Assembly: GCA_000436115.1 (NCBI GenBank)
Contig: FR894504.1
Coordinates: forward strand, 1 to 12,357
DNA from: Firmicutes bacterium CAG:534
GTDB taxonomy: Bacteria > Bacillota > Clostridia > Lachnospirales > Lachnospiraceae
Length of the DNA stretch: 12,357 nt
Reading direction: 5' to 3'
A program made the translations under genes and the position numbers. Shown here piece after piece: positions 7,065 to 12,357 of this stretch. Every line of letters starts with the position of its first letter. Within the stretch, counting starts at the first letter, position 1. A model generated the notes under the pieces. The model was not told where the DNA came from. It saw nothing but the letters and a program-made list of their open reading frames with translations, and searched no databases.

Positions 7065-7733
7065 CTATCCCCAAAAGTCATACTTACTGCTGTTCATAGC
7101 AGAATATAAGTTACCGCCTGAGTTATATGCACTGCTTAAACTCTCTACATTGGCTTCCGCATTATCCGATATTCTGGTGGATAGAAACTCCACTTTATTT
7201 ACAAAGTCACTATCTTTACCGAAAAGACCTTCCAATGTGGCAAAATCCGCCGCTTTTACCTTTTCCATATCCACAGTCGCAGTACCGTCTTTGGCAAAGG
7301 TAATTCCAACTCCTGCCAAGCCCTCTTTTGTTTCTGCCGGAGCCTCTAACAACATCTGTCTGTAAAAATCATTCATTGTGTTTGATGTTGTCCTGAGTGC
7401 TTTTAAGGTACTATTATAGTTTTCAAAAAGATTTTCAATGCTGTCATATACCTTCTGATTGTCCCCACACGCTTTAGCCTGCTCAAACAGACTGTTTTCT
7501 CCATTCTGCAAAAGAACCTGAGCGGACTGTGTAAGCTGGTCAGCCTCTTTATCAAGTTTCTCATAATTGCTCTTTTTTGCTGTATTTGCGACATTTTCCT
7601 TATTTCTGTTCATCGCCTCAAGTAATGGATTCGTTGCCCCGTCATTCTTGATGTAATCCAACAAAGTAGAGCGATTTATTGGCAAACCAGCCTGTCTTGC
7701 TGACTCATTTAGCATTTGTGTTGTAATTCTCAT
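7065..7733 (-). CDS. FliD-C-like / hook-associated-like protein of unknown function
   Basis: A 222-aa protein. The opening RITTQMLNESARQAGLP looks like the start of flagellar hook-associated proteins (FlgL begins similarly). Residues 55-125 are helical with heptad-like spacing. Residues 135-185 (GLAGVGITFAKDGTATVD, then LEGLFGKDSDFV) match the C-terminal pattern of the filament cap protein FliD: G-I-T-F, D-G-T, a later L-F-G. The tail is rich in Ser/Asn/Tyr and ends DFWG. It is far shorter than FliD and lacks the variable D2/D3 domains, so it is not a normal cap protein. The ATG at 7731-7733 has GGAGGT 6 nt upstream. It is co-transcribed with the gene at 6393-7016. I suggest a filament- or export-related protein; the FliD similarity is by eye only. 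Confidence 0.8.
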   Translation of the reverse strand: MRITTQMLNESARQAGLPINRSTLLDYIKNDGATNPLLEAMNRNKENVANTAKKSNYEKLDKEADQLTQSAQVLLQNGENSLFEQAKACGDNQKVYDSIENLFENYNSTLKALRTTSNTMNDFYRQMLLEAPAETKEGLAGVGITFAKDGTATVDMEKVKAADFATLEGLFGKDSDFVNKVEFLSTRISDNAEANVESLSSAYNSGGNLYSAMNSSKYDFWG

Positions 7734-7756
7734 GCCATTACCTCCATTTCACGCTT

Positions 7757-7762
7757 ATTATA
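7757..7762 (-). promoter_or_regulatory. TATAAT box upstream of 7733
   Basis: An exact TATAAT on the minus strand ends 23 nt before the ATG, but no TTGACA-like box lies 16-18 bp upstream. It may be a factor-dependent promoter served by the GTGAAA repeats further upstream, or chance. Confidence 0.3.
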
Positions 7763-7801
7763 AGTATCGTTACTTTCCCTTTCCTTTTCCATAGCAAAAG
7801 A

Positions 7802-7931
7802 GTGAAACACTTCAATTTGGGTGTGAAATATTTAGCTGGACAGTAATATAATCATCCATCTTATATTTCGCACAATTTATTCCTGAAATATAGAGCTTTG
7901 TTGTGAAACGCCCTTATTCTGTTGTGAAGTG
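7802..7931. repeat. Helically phased GTGAAA-type repeats
   Basis: On the plus strand GTGAAA begins at 7802, 7823 and 7903, GTGAAG at 7924, and a degenerate CTGAAA at 7883. Spacings are 21, 60, 20 and 21 bp, close to whole double helical turns. The three best copies are extended on the left by T or TTGT. They fill the gap between the stop of the 216-aa gene and the start of the FliD-like gene. They look like regulator binding sites; which protein is unknown. Confidence 0.4.
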
Positions 7932-8582
7932 TTACTGAACTCGTAAATTTACACCTGCAAAACTGCTATATAAACTTTCAATACTAAGTTCCTTCTTGTA
8001 ATAGTATTCTCTTATCTGTTTCTGTTCCTCAGCAGCTTCTCTACTGCGTTCCAGACTTTCTTCACGCATCTTTGCCTCAGCTTCTCTTTTCGCTTTATGC
8101 TCGGCTTCCACCTCTGCAACACGCTCTGGTGAATCACTACACCCACTGATATAAGTAACCGTACCATCTTCATGCACGACTACTCCGCCCGGCTCATAAA
8201 CAAGTCCTTTCGCAGCAAACGCTACTGTATCTCTAGGAATAATTGTATTAAAATATTCATCTATCTTATTTTCATAAAAAGCAGCTTTGTCCGAATCGGT
8301 TGCCATCTGTTCCAGTATATTCGGAGCAATAATCACATCACTTCCACTCATACCTCTTCCAACACGGTCAAGGCTTGCCTGATCCTTCCCAATACTCTGA
8401 ATAGATACATTTCCATATTTTGATTTCAAATAATCTGTATAAGCTTCTACTTCTGTTTTTCCTACCGAACCTGCATTTTGTAATTGGTTTGAAAAACTCG
8501 TTTTATCGGTTGCTGTATTCTGTACTTTGGCTGTATGCTGATACATTGCTGAATATACAGCACCCATCCCGGCTATATTCAT
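7932..8582 (-). CDS. Module-2 protein with charged helical tail (DUF6033-like)
   Basis: A 216-aa protein opening with NIAGMGAVY, the M-x-I-x-G-x-G pattern shared with its neighbours. The core (about residues 45-145) has YLKSKYGN (51-58), VIIAPNILEQMATD (83-96), and GGVVVHEDGTVTY (132-144), which looks like a beta hairpin. A strongly charged helix follows (about 155-198). No signal peptide and no membrane segment. The same core is seen in the proteins at 11439-12176 and 8609-9679. I recall such proteins in Lachnospiraceae annotated as DUF6033, without function; the label should be checked. The ATG at 8580-8582 has GGAGG 9 nt upstream. It lies 26 nt after the 356-aa gene in the same unit. No terminator is visible after it, so read-through to 7733 is possible. 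Confidence 0.85.
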   Translation of the reverse strand: MNIAGMGAVYSAMYQHTAKVQNTATDKTSFSNQLQNAGSVGKTEVEAYTDYLKSKYGNVSIQSIGKDQASLDRVGRGMSGSDVIIAPNILEQMATDSDKAAFYENKIDEYFNTIIPRDTVAFAAKGLVYEPGGVVVHEDGTVTYISGCSDSPERVAEVEAEHKAKREAEAKMREESLERSREAAEEQKQIREYYYKKELSIESLYSSFAGVNLRVQ

Positions 8583-8608
8583 ACCATCGTTCCTCCTTCT
8601 TAAAACTC

Positions 8609-9679
8609 TTACATATCTTTTCGCATATAAGCAGTTCCCAAAATCTGCATAGCAGTTTCCATGTTATTTTCCACTACATTACCATCTATTGCAGAACTAT
8701 ATACTCTCTGTGCATTTGCTATATCTGCTTCAGATACAATAACCTTCTTTTCTTTCATATCTCCAAAATCATTTGGATACCCCTCAAGCCAGTATAAGGT
8801 ATCTCCATCCGGATATACTATCATTCCTGCACTCTTAACAGGTGGTGCTAACGCATTGATTTCAGCCTGAGCTTCTGAACTGCAAAACTCCTCAATGGCA
8901 CTCATTACTTTCTTCTTTAAGGCAGGATTTTCTTCCATTTTGGATAATGTGTCCGCAGAAATAGCAACATAATTCTTGCACCTGATGTCATGGGTATTAA
9001 GAAAATCCGTTACATTCCCTATACTGCCGACATTTAATGTCACATCGTAGGTATAGATTTCATTTTTTCTCTCACTAAGTATCTTCTGATAATCTGTATT
9101 TTCATCATCAGAAGATGTATCACTCCACTTTTTCAAGTTTTCAATTATTTTTTCACATTCTAATCCCTGATTATATGTTTGTGGGATACTAAAAAATGTT
9201 TCTTTTGCATTGCCAAGTATGCCAATCCAATCACGCTCCACCGTCCATGCAGCATTTTCATCATAAATACCGCTACAATAGCCATTGTATTCTGCCTGTG
9301 ACGAATACGCTGTCATCTTGTTAAAAGACTTCATACCCGTATTATTGGTAAGTCCTTTGTCATCCATATAAGACATCAACGCAAACATTTCCATTTTCGT
9401 TGCATTATTAGGATCAACATCTTTCACACGCACCTCATAATCTCCTACCTTAACAATCGGATCTTGTTCCGTAGAAGAATCTGCATACATAGCAATATAC
9501 CCCACATTGCCAACAGCAGTAAGACCTATTCTTTTCCCATTATCAGAGGATTCAGAAAGTGATGTTGCACTACCCATACTCGCAAAATCATCACCTGAAG
9601 TTTTCCCTCTGGTGGCTCGTCCTTTGTTTGGTACATCATAATTTTGTGCATAAAACGAACCTACACCGTTGATACCCAT
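8609..9679 (-). CDS. Two-module hypothetical protein (module 1 + module 2)
   Basis: A 356-aa protein without signal peptide. After GINGVGSFYAQNYD comes a disordered linker rich in Ser/Gly. Module 1 (about residues 48-124: GKRIGLTAVG, DYEVRVKDVDPNNATKMEM, ALMSYMDDKGLT) aligns with nearly the whole protein at 9841-10392. Module 2 (about 205-302: YVAISADTLSKM at 237-248, GMIVYPDGDTLYW at 285-297) aligns with the core of 7932-8582 and 11439-12176. The join suggests gene fusion, or splitting in the relatives. The ATG at 9677-9679 follows AAAGGAG by 5 nt, directly after the structured leader. It is the first gene of a unit with 7932-8582. Role unknown; it unites two otherwise separate parts of this family. 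Confidence 0.85.
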   Translation of the reverse strand: MGINGVGSFYAQNYDVPNKGRATRGKTSGDDFASMGSATSLSESSDNGKRIGLTAVGNVGYIAMYADSSTEQDPIVKVGDYEVRVKDVDPNNATKMEMFALMSYMDDKGLTNNTGMKSFNKMTAYSSQAEYNGYCSGIYDENAAWTVERDWIGILGNAKETFFSIPQTYNQGLECEKIIENLKKWSDTSSDDENTDYQKILSERKNEIYTYDVTLNVGSIGNVTDFLNTHDIRCKNYVAISADTLSKMEENPALKKKVMSAIEEFCSSEAQAEINALAPPVKSAGMIVYPDGDTLYWLEGYPNDFGDMKEKKVIVSEADIANAQRVYSSAIDGNVVENNMETAMQILGTAYMRKDM

Positions 9680-9683
9680 ATTA

Positions 9684-9745
9684 CTCCTTTCCGCAACTTA
9701 TCTGTCAGTCAAAGTTGCACCGCTTCCCGGAAAGGTCCAAGCGGT
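9684..9745 (-). promoter_or_regulatory. Structured RNA leader, copy 1 (upstream of 8609-9679)
   Basis: On the minus strand ACCGCTT pairs with AAGCGGT (9739-9745 with 9719-9725) around the loop GGACCTTTCCGGG. The next base begins a second stem, GCAACTT with AAGTTGC (9712-9718 with 9693-9699), around TGACTGACAGAT. Two bases later comes the ribosome site AAAGGAG (9684-9690). Copy 2 has the same loops but changed, still paired stems, so the fold is under selection. No T run follows, so control of translation is more likely than termination. I do not recognise it as a known riboswitch; GGA in the first loop could suit a CsrA-type protein. Confidence 0.65.
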
Positions 9746-9763
9746 TTAGTATATTTTATAGCA

Positions 9764-9803
9764 AATGGCGTCTATTTTCACCTCACAAAAAACAGACGCC
9801 ATT
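9764..9803 (-). terminator. Long GGCGTCT hairpin, copy 1
   Basis: A 10-bp perfect stem (9764-9773 with 9794-9803) is extended by a G-U and four A-T pairs to 15 bp around a 10-nt loop. It lies 37 nt after the stop of the 9841-10392 gene. On the minus strand the run after the stem is weak (ATTTGC), so termination may be partial. The same hairpin recurs at 10482-10519, in both cases just before the structured leader, so it may be part of the leader and not only the end of the gene before it. Confidence 0.55.
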
Positions 9804-9824
9804 CATACTCAGGCTTCTTTCATT

Positions 9825-9832
9825 TTATAGGC
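9825..9832 (-). promoter_or_regulatory. GCCTATAA box, copy 1
   Basis: Minus-strand GCCTATAA lies 21 nt before the copy-1 hairpin, at nearly the same place as GCCGATAA in copy 2. It differs from the sigma-28 -10 consensus GCCGATAA at one base, and contains TATAA. I see no good -35 box at 14-16 bp. Confidence 0.3.
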
Positions 9833-9840
9833 AATTAAAA

Positions 9841-10392
9841 TTATTCCATACACTCATAAAATCTCTTGAATGATAAATAACCAGCCAAATTACCTGCATC
9901 ATATTGTGCCTGCATAAATTCCTTAACCAATGCCTTGAAATCCATCTTGGTATTCATGCTCTCTGCATCATACGTCAAATCGCCATTTACACCTCTGGAG
10001 GCAGTAAGAAAATCTCCAAATCCATTTTTAGTCTGTCCTGTAAGGTCAAGATATGTAGAATATGCCAGCATATCAATATAGCTTGCATTCTCCGGTTGTA
10101 CCTGTGTAGGATTCACAAAGTATTCTGTTTCTTCTCCATCCTTACCCCAACGCTTTACCATGTACTGCGGATTGCCATCTGTATAGCCATCTGCCTTAAA
10201 TACAGATACACTACTTCCATCCGGGTAACCAACAGAAGTAAGTGCTCTGTTTCCTGAATCCTCGTCGGTCATTTTCAGATTAATGCAAGAACCTGTACTA
10301 AAAGAACTTGCTACCTGATTAGAGTTCCGATTCACTCTGTTGCCTAAATAGTTGACGCCGCCCATAACACCGCCAATTCCTGAAATTGACAT
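9841..10392 (-). CDS. Module-1 hypothetical protein
   Basis: A 183-aa protein opening with SISGIGGVMGGVNYLGN, the M-x-I-x-G-x-G pattern. Residues about 47-131 (GNRALTSVGYPDG, PQYMVKRWG, TEYFVNPTQVQPENASYIDM, LAYSTYLDLTG) align with residues 48-124 of the protein at 8609-9679, and the region is predicted mostly beta with a helix. The C-terminal 50 residues are helical (ALVKEFMQAQYDAGN). No signal peptide or membrane segment. I chose the ATG at 10390-10392 because AAAGGAG lies 5 nt upstream and the longer frame (GTG at 10435) would run through the structured leader. It appears to be a single-gene unit between two copies of the same hairpin. No known family recognised. Confidence 0.85.
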   Translation of the reverse strand: MSISGIGGVMGGVNYLGNRVNRNSNQVASSFSTGSCINLKMTDEDSGNRALTSVGYPDGSSVSVFKADGYTDGNPQYMVKRWGKDGEETEYFVNPTQVQPENASYIDMLAYSTYLDLTGQTKNGFGDFLTASRGVNGDLTYDAESMNTKMDFKALVKEFMQAQYDAGNLAGYLSFKRFYECME

Positions 10393-10397
10393 ATAAT

Positions 10398-10458
10398 CTC
10401 CTTTCTGCAATCCATCTGTCAGTCCGGATTGCACCACTTCCCGAAAGGTCCAAGTGGC
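10398..10458 (-). promoter_or_regulatory. Structured RNA leader, copy 2 (upstream of 9841-10392)
   Basis: Minus-strand GCCACTT pairs with AAGTGGT (10452-10458 with 10433-10439, one closing G-U) around GGACCTTTCGGG. Without a gap GCAATCC pairs with GGATTGC (10426-10432 with 10407-10413) around GGACTGACAGAT. The ribosome site AAAGGAG (10398-10404) follows two bases later. Relative to copy 1, one pair in stem 1 changes G-C to A-U and three pairs in stem 2 change on both sides. Loops and spacing to the ribosome site are kept. Confidence 0.65.
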
Positions 10459-10474
10459 TTACTTTTATTAACAT

Positions 10475-10519
10475 AAAAACAGCGTCTACTTTCATATTCA
10501 ATCCGTTGAAAATAGACGC
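10475..10519 (-). terminator. Long GCGTCT hairpin with T run, copy 2
   Basis: A 13-bp stem (10482-10494 with 10507-10519, one G-U pair) around a 12-nt loop, followed on the minus strand by TGTTTTTATG. It looks like a true intrinsic terminator. It may end the 12176-10610 transcript. If transcription starts at the GCCGATAA box just upstream, it would instead be an attenuator in the leader of 9841-10392. Confidence 0.7.
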
Positions 10520-10538
10520 CATCCTTAGCTTATAATAG

Positions 10539-10564
10539 TTATCGGCAAATATTTATTTTTCTTA
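10539..10564 (-). promoter_or_regulatory. Candidate sigma-28 (motility) promoter
   Basis: Minus-strand GCCGATAA (10539-10546) is an exact match to the classical sigma-28 -10 element, with TAAG (10561-10564) 14 bp upstream in place of TAAA. A start near 10531 would give a leader with the GCGTCT hairpin and both stems of copy 2. An 8-base match in roughly 1 kb of intergenic DNA is not negligible by chance, so this is suggestive only. Confidence 0.4.
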
Positions 10565-10609
10565 ACCTTATGGAACAAAACCCTGTCTGAATGGGAACAA
10601 AAGATGAAA

Positions 10610-11428
10610 TTAGAGTGATACATCAATCTTTACTGCCTTTTTTGATTCTCCAAAATGCTTCTTTTCCAACTCAAACATTTCTTCTAATACCTTTTTTTCG
10701 GTTTCTAATGCCACACTATGCTGAGTGTCTTTCATGGTATTTCCGGCATTATCTACGATGTTATCATCTTCCGATATATTCGGCACAACTTGAGTCTCAT
10801 TATCGCTCTCTGCATTTACTTCTGAATTTTCATCAGCTCCACCTACAAGCTGTTCTTCACGCAACTGGGCTTCTGCCTGTTTCGCTTCCATTACTTCTTC
10901 TTCCGTAGGCGGTTCCTTAAACTCAGCACTCTTTGTAAATGTATGAAAAATCTGTGCTGTTTTAGTGGTATCACCCAATATTCTTTGTGCTTCTTTTAAT
11001 TTTTCGCTCTTGGGAATATTAGGATTATTAACAATCGACTTTAGTTCGGACAATTTGCCATTCATCCTGTTCACATGAAGTCTTTCCGCTTCTTCCTTCG
11101 TTTTACAGTTTTTCAGCTTTTTCTCATAGGCTTCCTGTTCCATTCTGTCAGCCTTATACTCCATATACATCTTAGGATCTTTTGCACGGAGTTTATCTTC
11201 TTCTGCCGGACTTAATTCCTGACCACTTTGAATCTTCGCATAAATGGAACTATATTCATTTCCTTCACGCTCTCTTTCAAGCTGCTCCTGATACATTTTT
11301 AGCTGCTGTTCTTCCGGAGATAATTCTTTTACTTCTTTTTTCAAGATATTGCCAGACGATTTCTTTTGCTCCCATTTCTGAGTCATTTCCAGCATTTTCC
11401 CTGCATTGTAAATGGTTCCTGTAATCAT
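10610..11428 (-). CDS. Charged coiled-coil hypothetical protein
   Basis: A 272-aa protein rich in Glu, Lys and Gln, probably almost wholly helical in residues 1-180. It has LSPEEQQLKMYQEQLERERE, then QSGQELSPAEEDKLRAKDP, then LKNCKTKEEAERLHVNRM. The region from about 180 to 240 is acidic and disordered (ENSEVNAESDNE), and a last helix (about 240-262) is charged. No signal peptide, no membrane segment. I chose the ATG at 11426-11428, opening MITGTIYNAGKMLEM, because AGGAGG lies 6-7 nt upstream. The frame open to 11482 has no ribosome site. The ribosome site overlaps the stop region of the preceding gene (10-nt gap), so the two are co-translated. I recall similar unnamed proteins in Lachnospiraceae. 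The gene is clearly real; function unknown. Confidence 0.85.
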   Translation of the reverse strand: MITGTIYNAGKMLEMTQKWEQKKSSGNILKKEVKELSPEEQQLKMYQEQLEREREGNEYSSIYAKIQSGQELSPAEEDKLRAKDPKMYMEYKADRMEQEAYEKKLKNCKTKEEAERLHVNRMNGKLSELKSIVNNPNIPKSEKLKEAQRILGDTTKTAQIFHTFTKSAEFKEPPTEEEVMEAKQAEAQLREEQLVGGADENSEVNAESDNETQVVPNISEDDNIVDNAGNTMKDTQHSVALETEKKVLEEMFELEKKHFGESKKAVKIDVSL

Positions 11429-11438
11429 TGTCTGCCTC

Positions 11439-12176
11439 CTATCCCTTGAAATCAATCGTTGTTCCAAGATACTTTTCAGCATCCGTCTTTACAGTATCTG
11501 CCATCTGTAAATAGTTATAGTCATCTATCTTTTTTTTCAATTCCTCAATAGAATTTGCTGTAATTACTACTTCCTGTGATTCCTTCTTCTTAAGCCTTTT
11601 CTCTTCAAGCTGTTCTTCCCGTTCCTTTTTCTCAGCTTTTTTCTGAGCCGCTTTCTTTTCTTCTTTTTTCTCGGCTCTTTGCTTTTCCAATCTATTCGCT
11701 TGGTCTTTAAAAGACTTATCCATAACTGCAAAGAATGAAGATGCACCATTATCGTTTACCTGCATACCAAATCCTTTGATATTTGCAGAATTGCCCAATG
11801 ACTGCTTTAACTCCGGCAATTTATTCTGTGCAGAAGCAATAACTCCTTCGTACTGCTTACGATACTGCTCATCCGTTGCCATACGCTCAATCTTTTCTTC
11901 ATCAATCAAAACAACCATTTTGTGAGGGTTAGCAAAACTTCCGGCATTCGCTTTTGCCATTTCCTTCATGTCATTGCTTACCAGAATAAAATCCATATTT
12001 TGATATTTAGACTTTAATTCCTCATAATACTTCTTTGCATTTTCACTAAGCTTCGGCTGACCAATGGTTTTTCCGGTCACTCCATACTTTTTGACTTCAT
12101 CAGCCTGTTTCGTTTCCTTTGTAGCATAAGTGTTACCTACTGCATTTGTACTGTTAGTAATTGCTCCTAAATCCAT
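11439..12176 (-). CDS. Module-2 protein with long K/E helix (DUF6033-like)
   Basis: A 245-aa protein. The first 40 residues are polar and disordered. The core (about 42-150) has YYEELKSKYQNMDF (50-63), VVLIDEEKIERMATD (88-102) and GFGMQVNDNG (135-144), matching in order and spacing the core of the protein at 7932-8582. A very basic/acidic helix (about 160-200, long runs of K and E) precedes a C-terminal part with IEELKKKIDDYNYLQM. No signal peptide or membrane segment. The ATG at 12174-12176 has AGGAGG 8 nt upstream. It is first in a two-gene unit with 10610-11428. Function unknown; the shared architecture with 7932-8582 points to paralogy. Confidence 0.85.
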   Translation of the reverse strand: MDLGAITNSTNAVGNTYATKETKQADEVKKYGVTGKTIGQPKLSENAKKYYEELKSKYQNMDFILVSNDMKEMAKANAGSFANPHKMVVLIDEEKIERMATDEQYRKQYEGVIASAQNKLPELKQSLGNSANIKGFGMQVNDNGASSFFAVMDKSFKDQANRLEKQRAEKKEEKKAAQKKAEKKEREEQLEEKRLKKKESQEVVITANSIEELKKKIDDYNYLQMADTVKTDAEKYLGTTIDFKG

Positions 12177-12265
12177 ACTACTACCTCCTTGTATTCTGTG
12201 TGGTAAATCCGTTTACCTATACTCTATCATTTTGTATATCGACAAAATATTCAAAAAGGGTAATA
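12177..12265 (-). promoter_or_regulatory. Upstream region of the 12176 unit
   Basis: The best sigma-A-like pair on the minus strand is TTGTCG and TATAGG with an 18-bp spacer; both boxes are weak. GTCGATAT, one base from the Bacillus sigma-D -10 element, overlaps the -35 box but has no TAAA at the right distance. A promoter is expected here because a terminator lies just upstream. Confidence 0.3.
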
Positions 12266-12266
12266 T

Positions 12267-12304
12267 AAAAAATGTAACAGGATACAGCATTAGCCATATC
12301 CTGT
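12267..12304 (-). terminator. Intrinsic terminator of a gene beyond the window
   Basis: ACAGGATA pairs perfectly with TATCCTGT (12297-12304 with 12277-12284) around a 12-nt loop. On the minus strand it is followed by TACATTTTTT. It would end transcription entering from the right edge and isolates the 12176 unit. Confidence 0.75.
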
Positions 12305-12320
12305 CATAAAACTCGCTATA

Positions 12321-12356
12321 TTACACAATTCCACCGTGCTTATATTGCTGTTCCCG
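12321..12356 (-). CDS. Possible 3' end of the next upstream gene (partial)
   Basis: One minus-strand frame is open from the window edge to a TAA at 12321-12323 and would give the tail REQQYKHGGIV, ending 16 nt before the terminator hairpin. Another frame is open somewhat longer but would run through the hairpin. Choice rests on position only; identity cannot be told. Confidence 0.3.
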   Translation of the reverse strand, partial: REQQYKHGGIV

Positions 12357-12357
12357 A

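Noticed and set aside
8420..8797. Plus-strand reading frame of 125 codons, and other plus-strand frames of 60-155 codons
   Set aside because: All lie opposite well-supported minus-strand genes, lack good ribosome sites and have low-complexity Leu/Ser/Ile/Phe-rich products typical of antisense frames.
9684..9745. c-di-GMP, preQ1 or guanidine riboswitch as identity of the leader
   Set aside because: None of the conserved cores I know for these classes is present; the invariant parts are GGACCTTTC and GACTGACAGAT in hairpin loops, so I left it unassigned.
10393..10437. Longer N-terminus (GTG at 10435) for the module-1 protein
   Set aside because: It would translate through the structured leader and the ribosome site; the ATG at 10390-10392 gives the shared M-x-I-x-G-x-G opening.
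10572..10602. Direct repeat GGAACAAAA (two copies, 22 bp apart) as regulatory iteron
   Set aside because: Only two short copies in an A-rich stretch and no third; chance cannot be excluded.
12240..12262. Sigma-D promoter from GTCGATAT upstream of 12176
   Set aside because: The -10 is one base off consensus and no TAAA-like box lies 14-16 bp upstream; kept only as a remark.
1..12357. CRISPR array, tRNA or rRNA genes, insertion sequence ends
   Set aside because: No regularly spaced repeat array, cloverleaf or rRNA-like sequence, and no DDE transposase or terminal inverted repeats were seen on either strand.

Overview
The window is AT-rich, and every gene I can support lies on the minus strand. 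Each is preceded by a strong Shine-Dalgarno sequence of the AGGAGG type. The gene content (large serine recombinases, a MazF/PemK-type toxin, K/E-rich small proteins without signal peptides, one protein resembling a piece of a flagellar cap protein) fits a gut-type Clostridia genome, most likely Lachnospiraceae. That placement is inference from gene style, not from a marker gene.

Region 1 (about 1-5427) looks like the integration end of a mobile element. Three different large serine recombinase genes (3411-5048, 1688-3409, 127-1698) run head to tail. Each downstream start is translationally coupled to the gene before it. A canonical promoter at 5131-5159 drives them. A small gene of 78 aa (5191-5427) precedes them. 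The element end should lie just past the last recombinase, near positions 50-126, where a short plus-strand reading frame of different composition also ends.

Region 2 (5479-6202) is an Xre-type HTH gene, a MazF-like toxin gene and a 43-aa ORF, closed by a double-hairpin terminator. The HTH protein lacks its usual C-terminal part and the toxin lacks its usual start and first residues. They overlap in a way that looks like the scar of a deletion that fused the two genes.

Region 3 (6330-12176) holds six (perhaps seven) transcribed units of proteins with no assigned function. The genes are 11439-12176 and 10610-11428; then 9841-10392; then 8609-9679 and 7932-8582; then 7065-7733 and 6393-7016. 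They have no signal peptides or membrane segments, and several begin with the same short pattern (M-x-I-x-G-x-G). Comparing them with each other shows a modular family: one module is the whole of 9841-10392 and also the N-terminal half of 8609-9679; a second module is the C-terminal half of 8609-9679 and the core of 7932-8582 and 11439-12176. Other proteins carry a FliD-C-like segment and a DUF5610-like helical segment. I infer a set of co-evolved proteins, possibly exported through the flagellar or a similar route; this is not proven by the sequence.

The most interesting signal is outside the genes. The two genes that share module 1 also share an upstream region of about 150 nt: a GCC(G/T)ATAA box, a long GGCGTCT hairpin, then two abutting hairpins with invariant loops (GGACCTTTC and GACTGACAGAT) whose stems differ by compensatory base changes, then the ribosome binding site. 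This is good evidence for a structured cis-regulatory RNA that I cannot assign to a known class.
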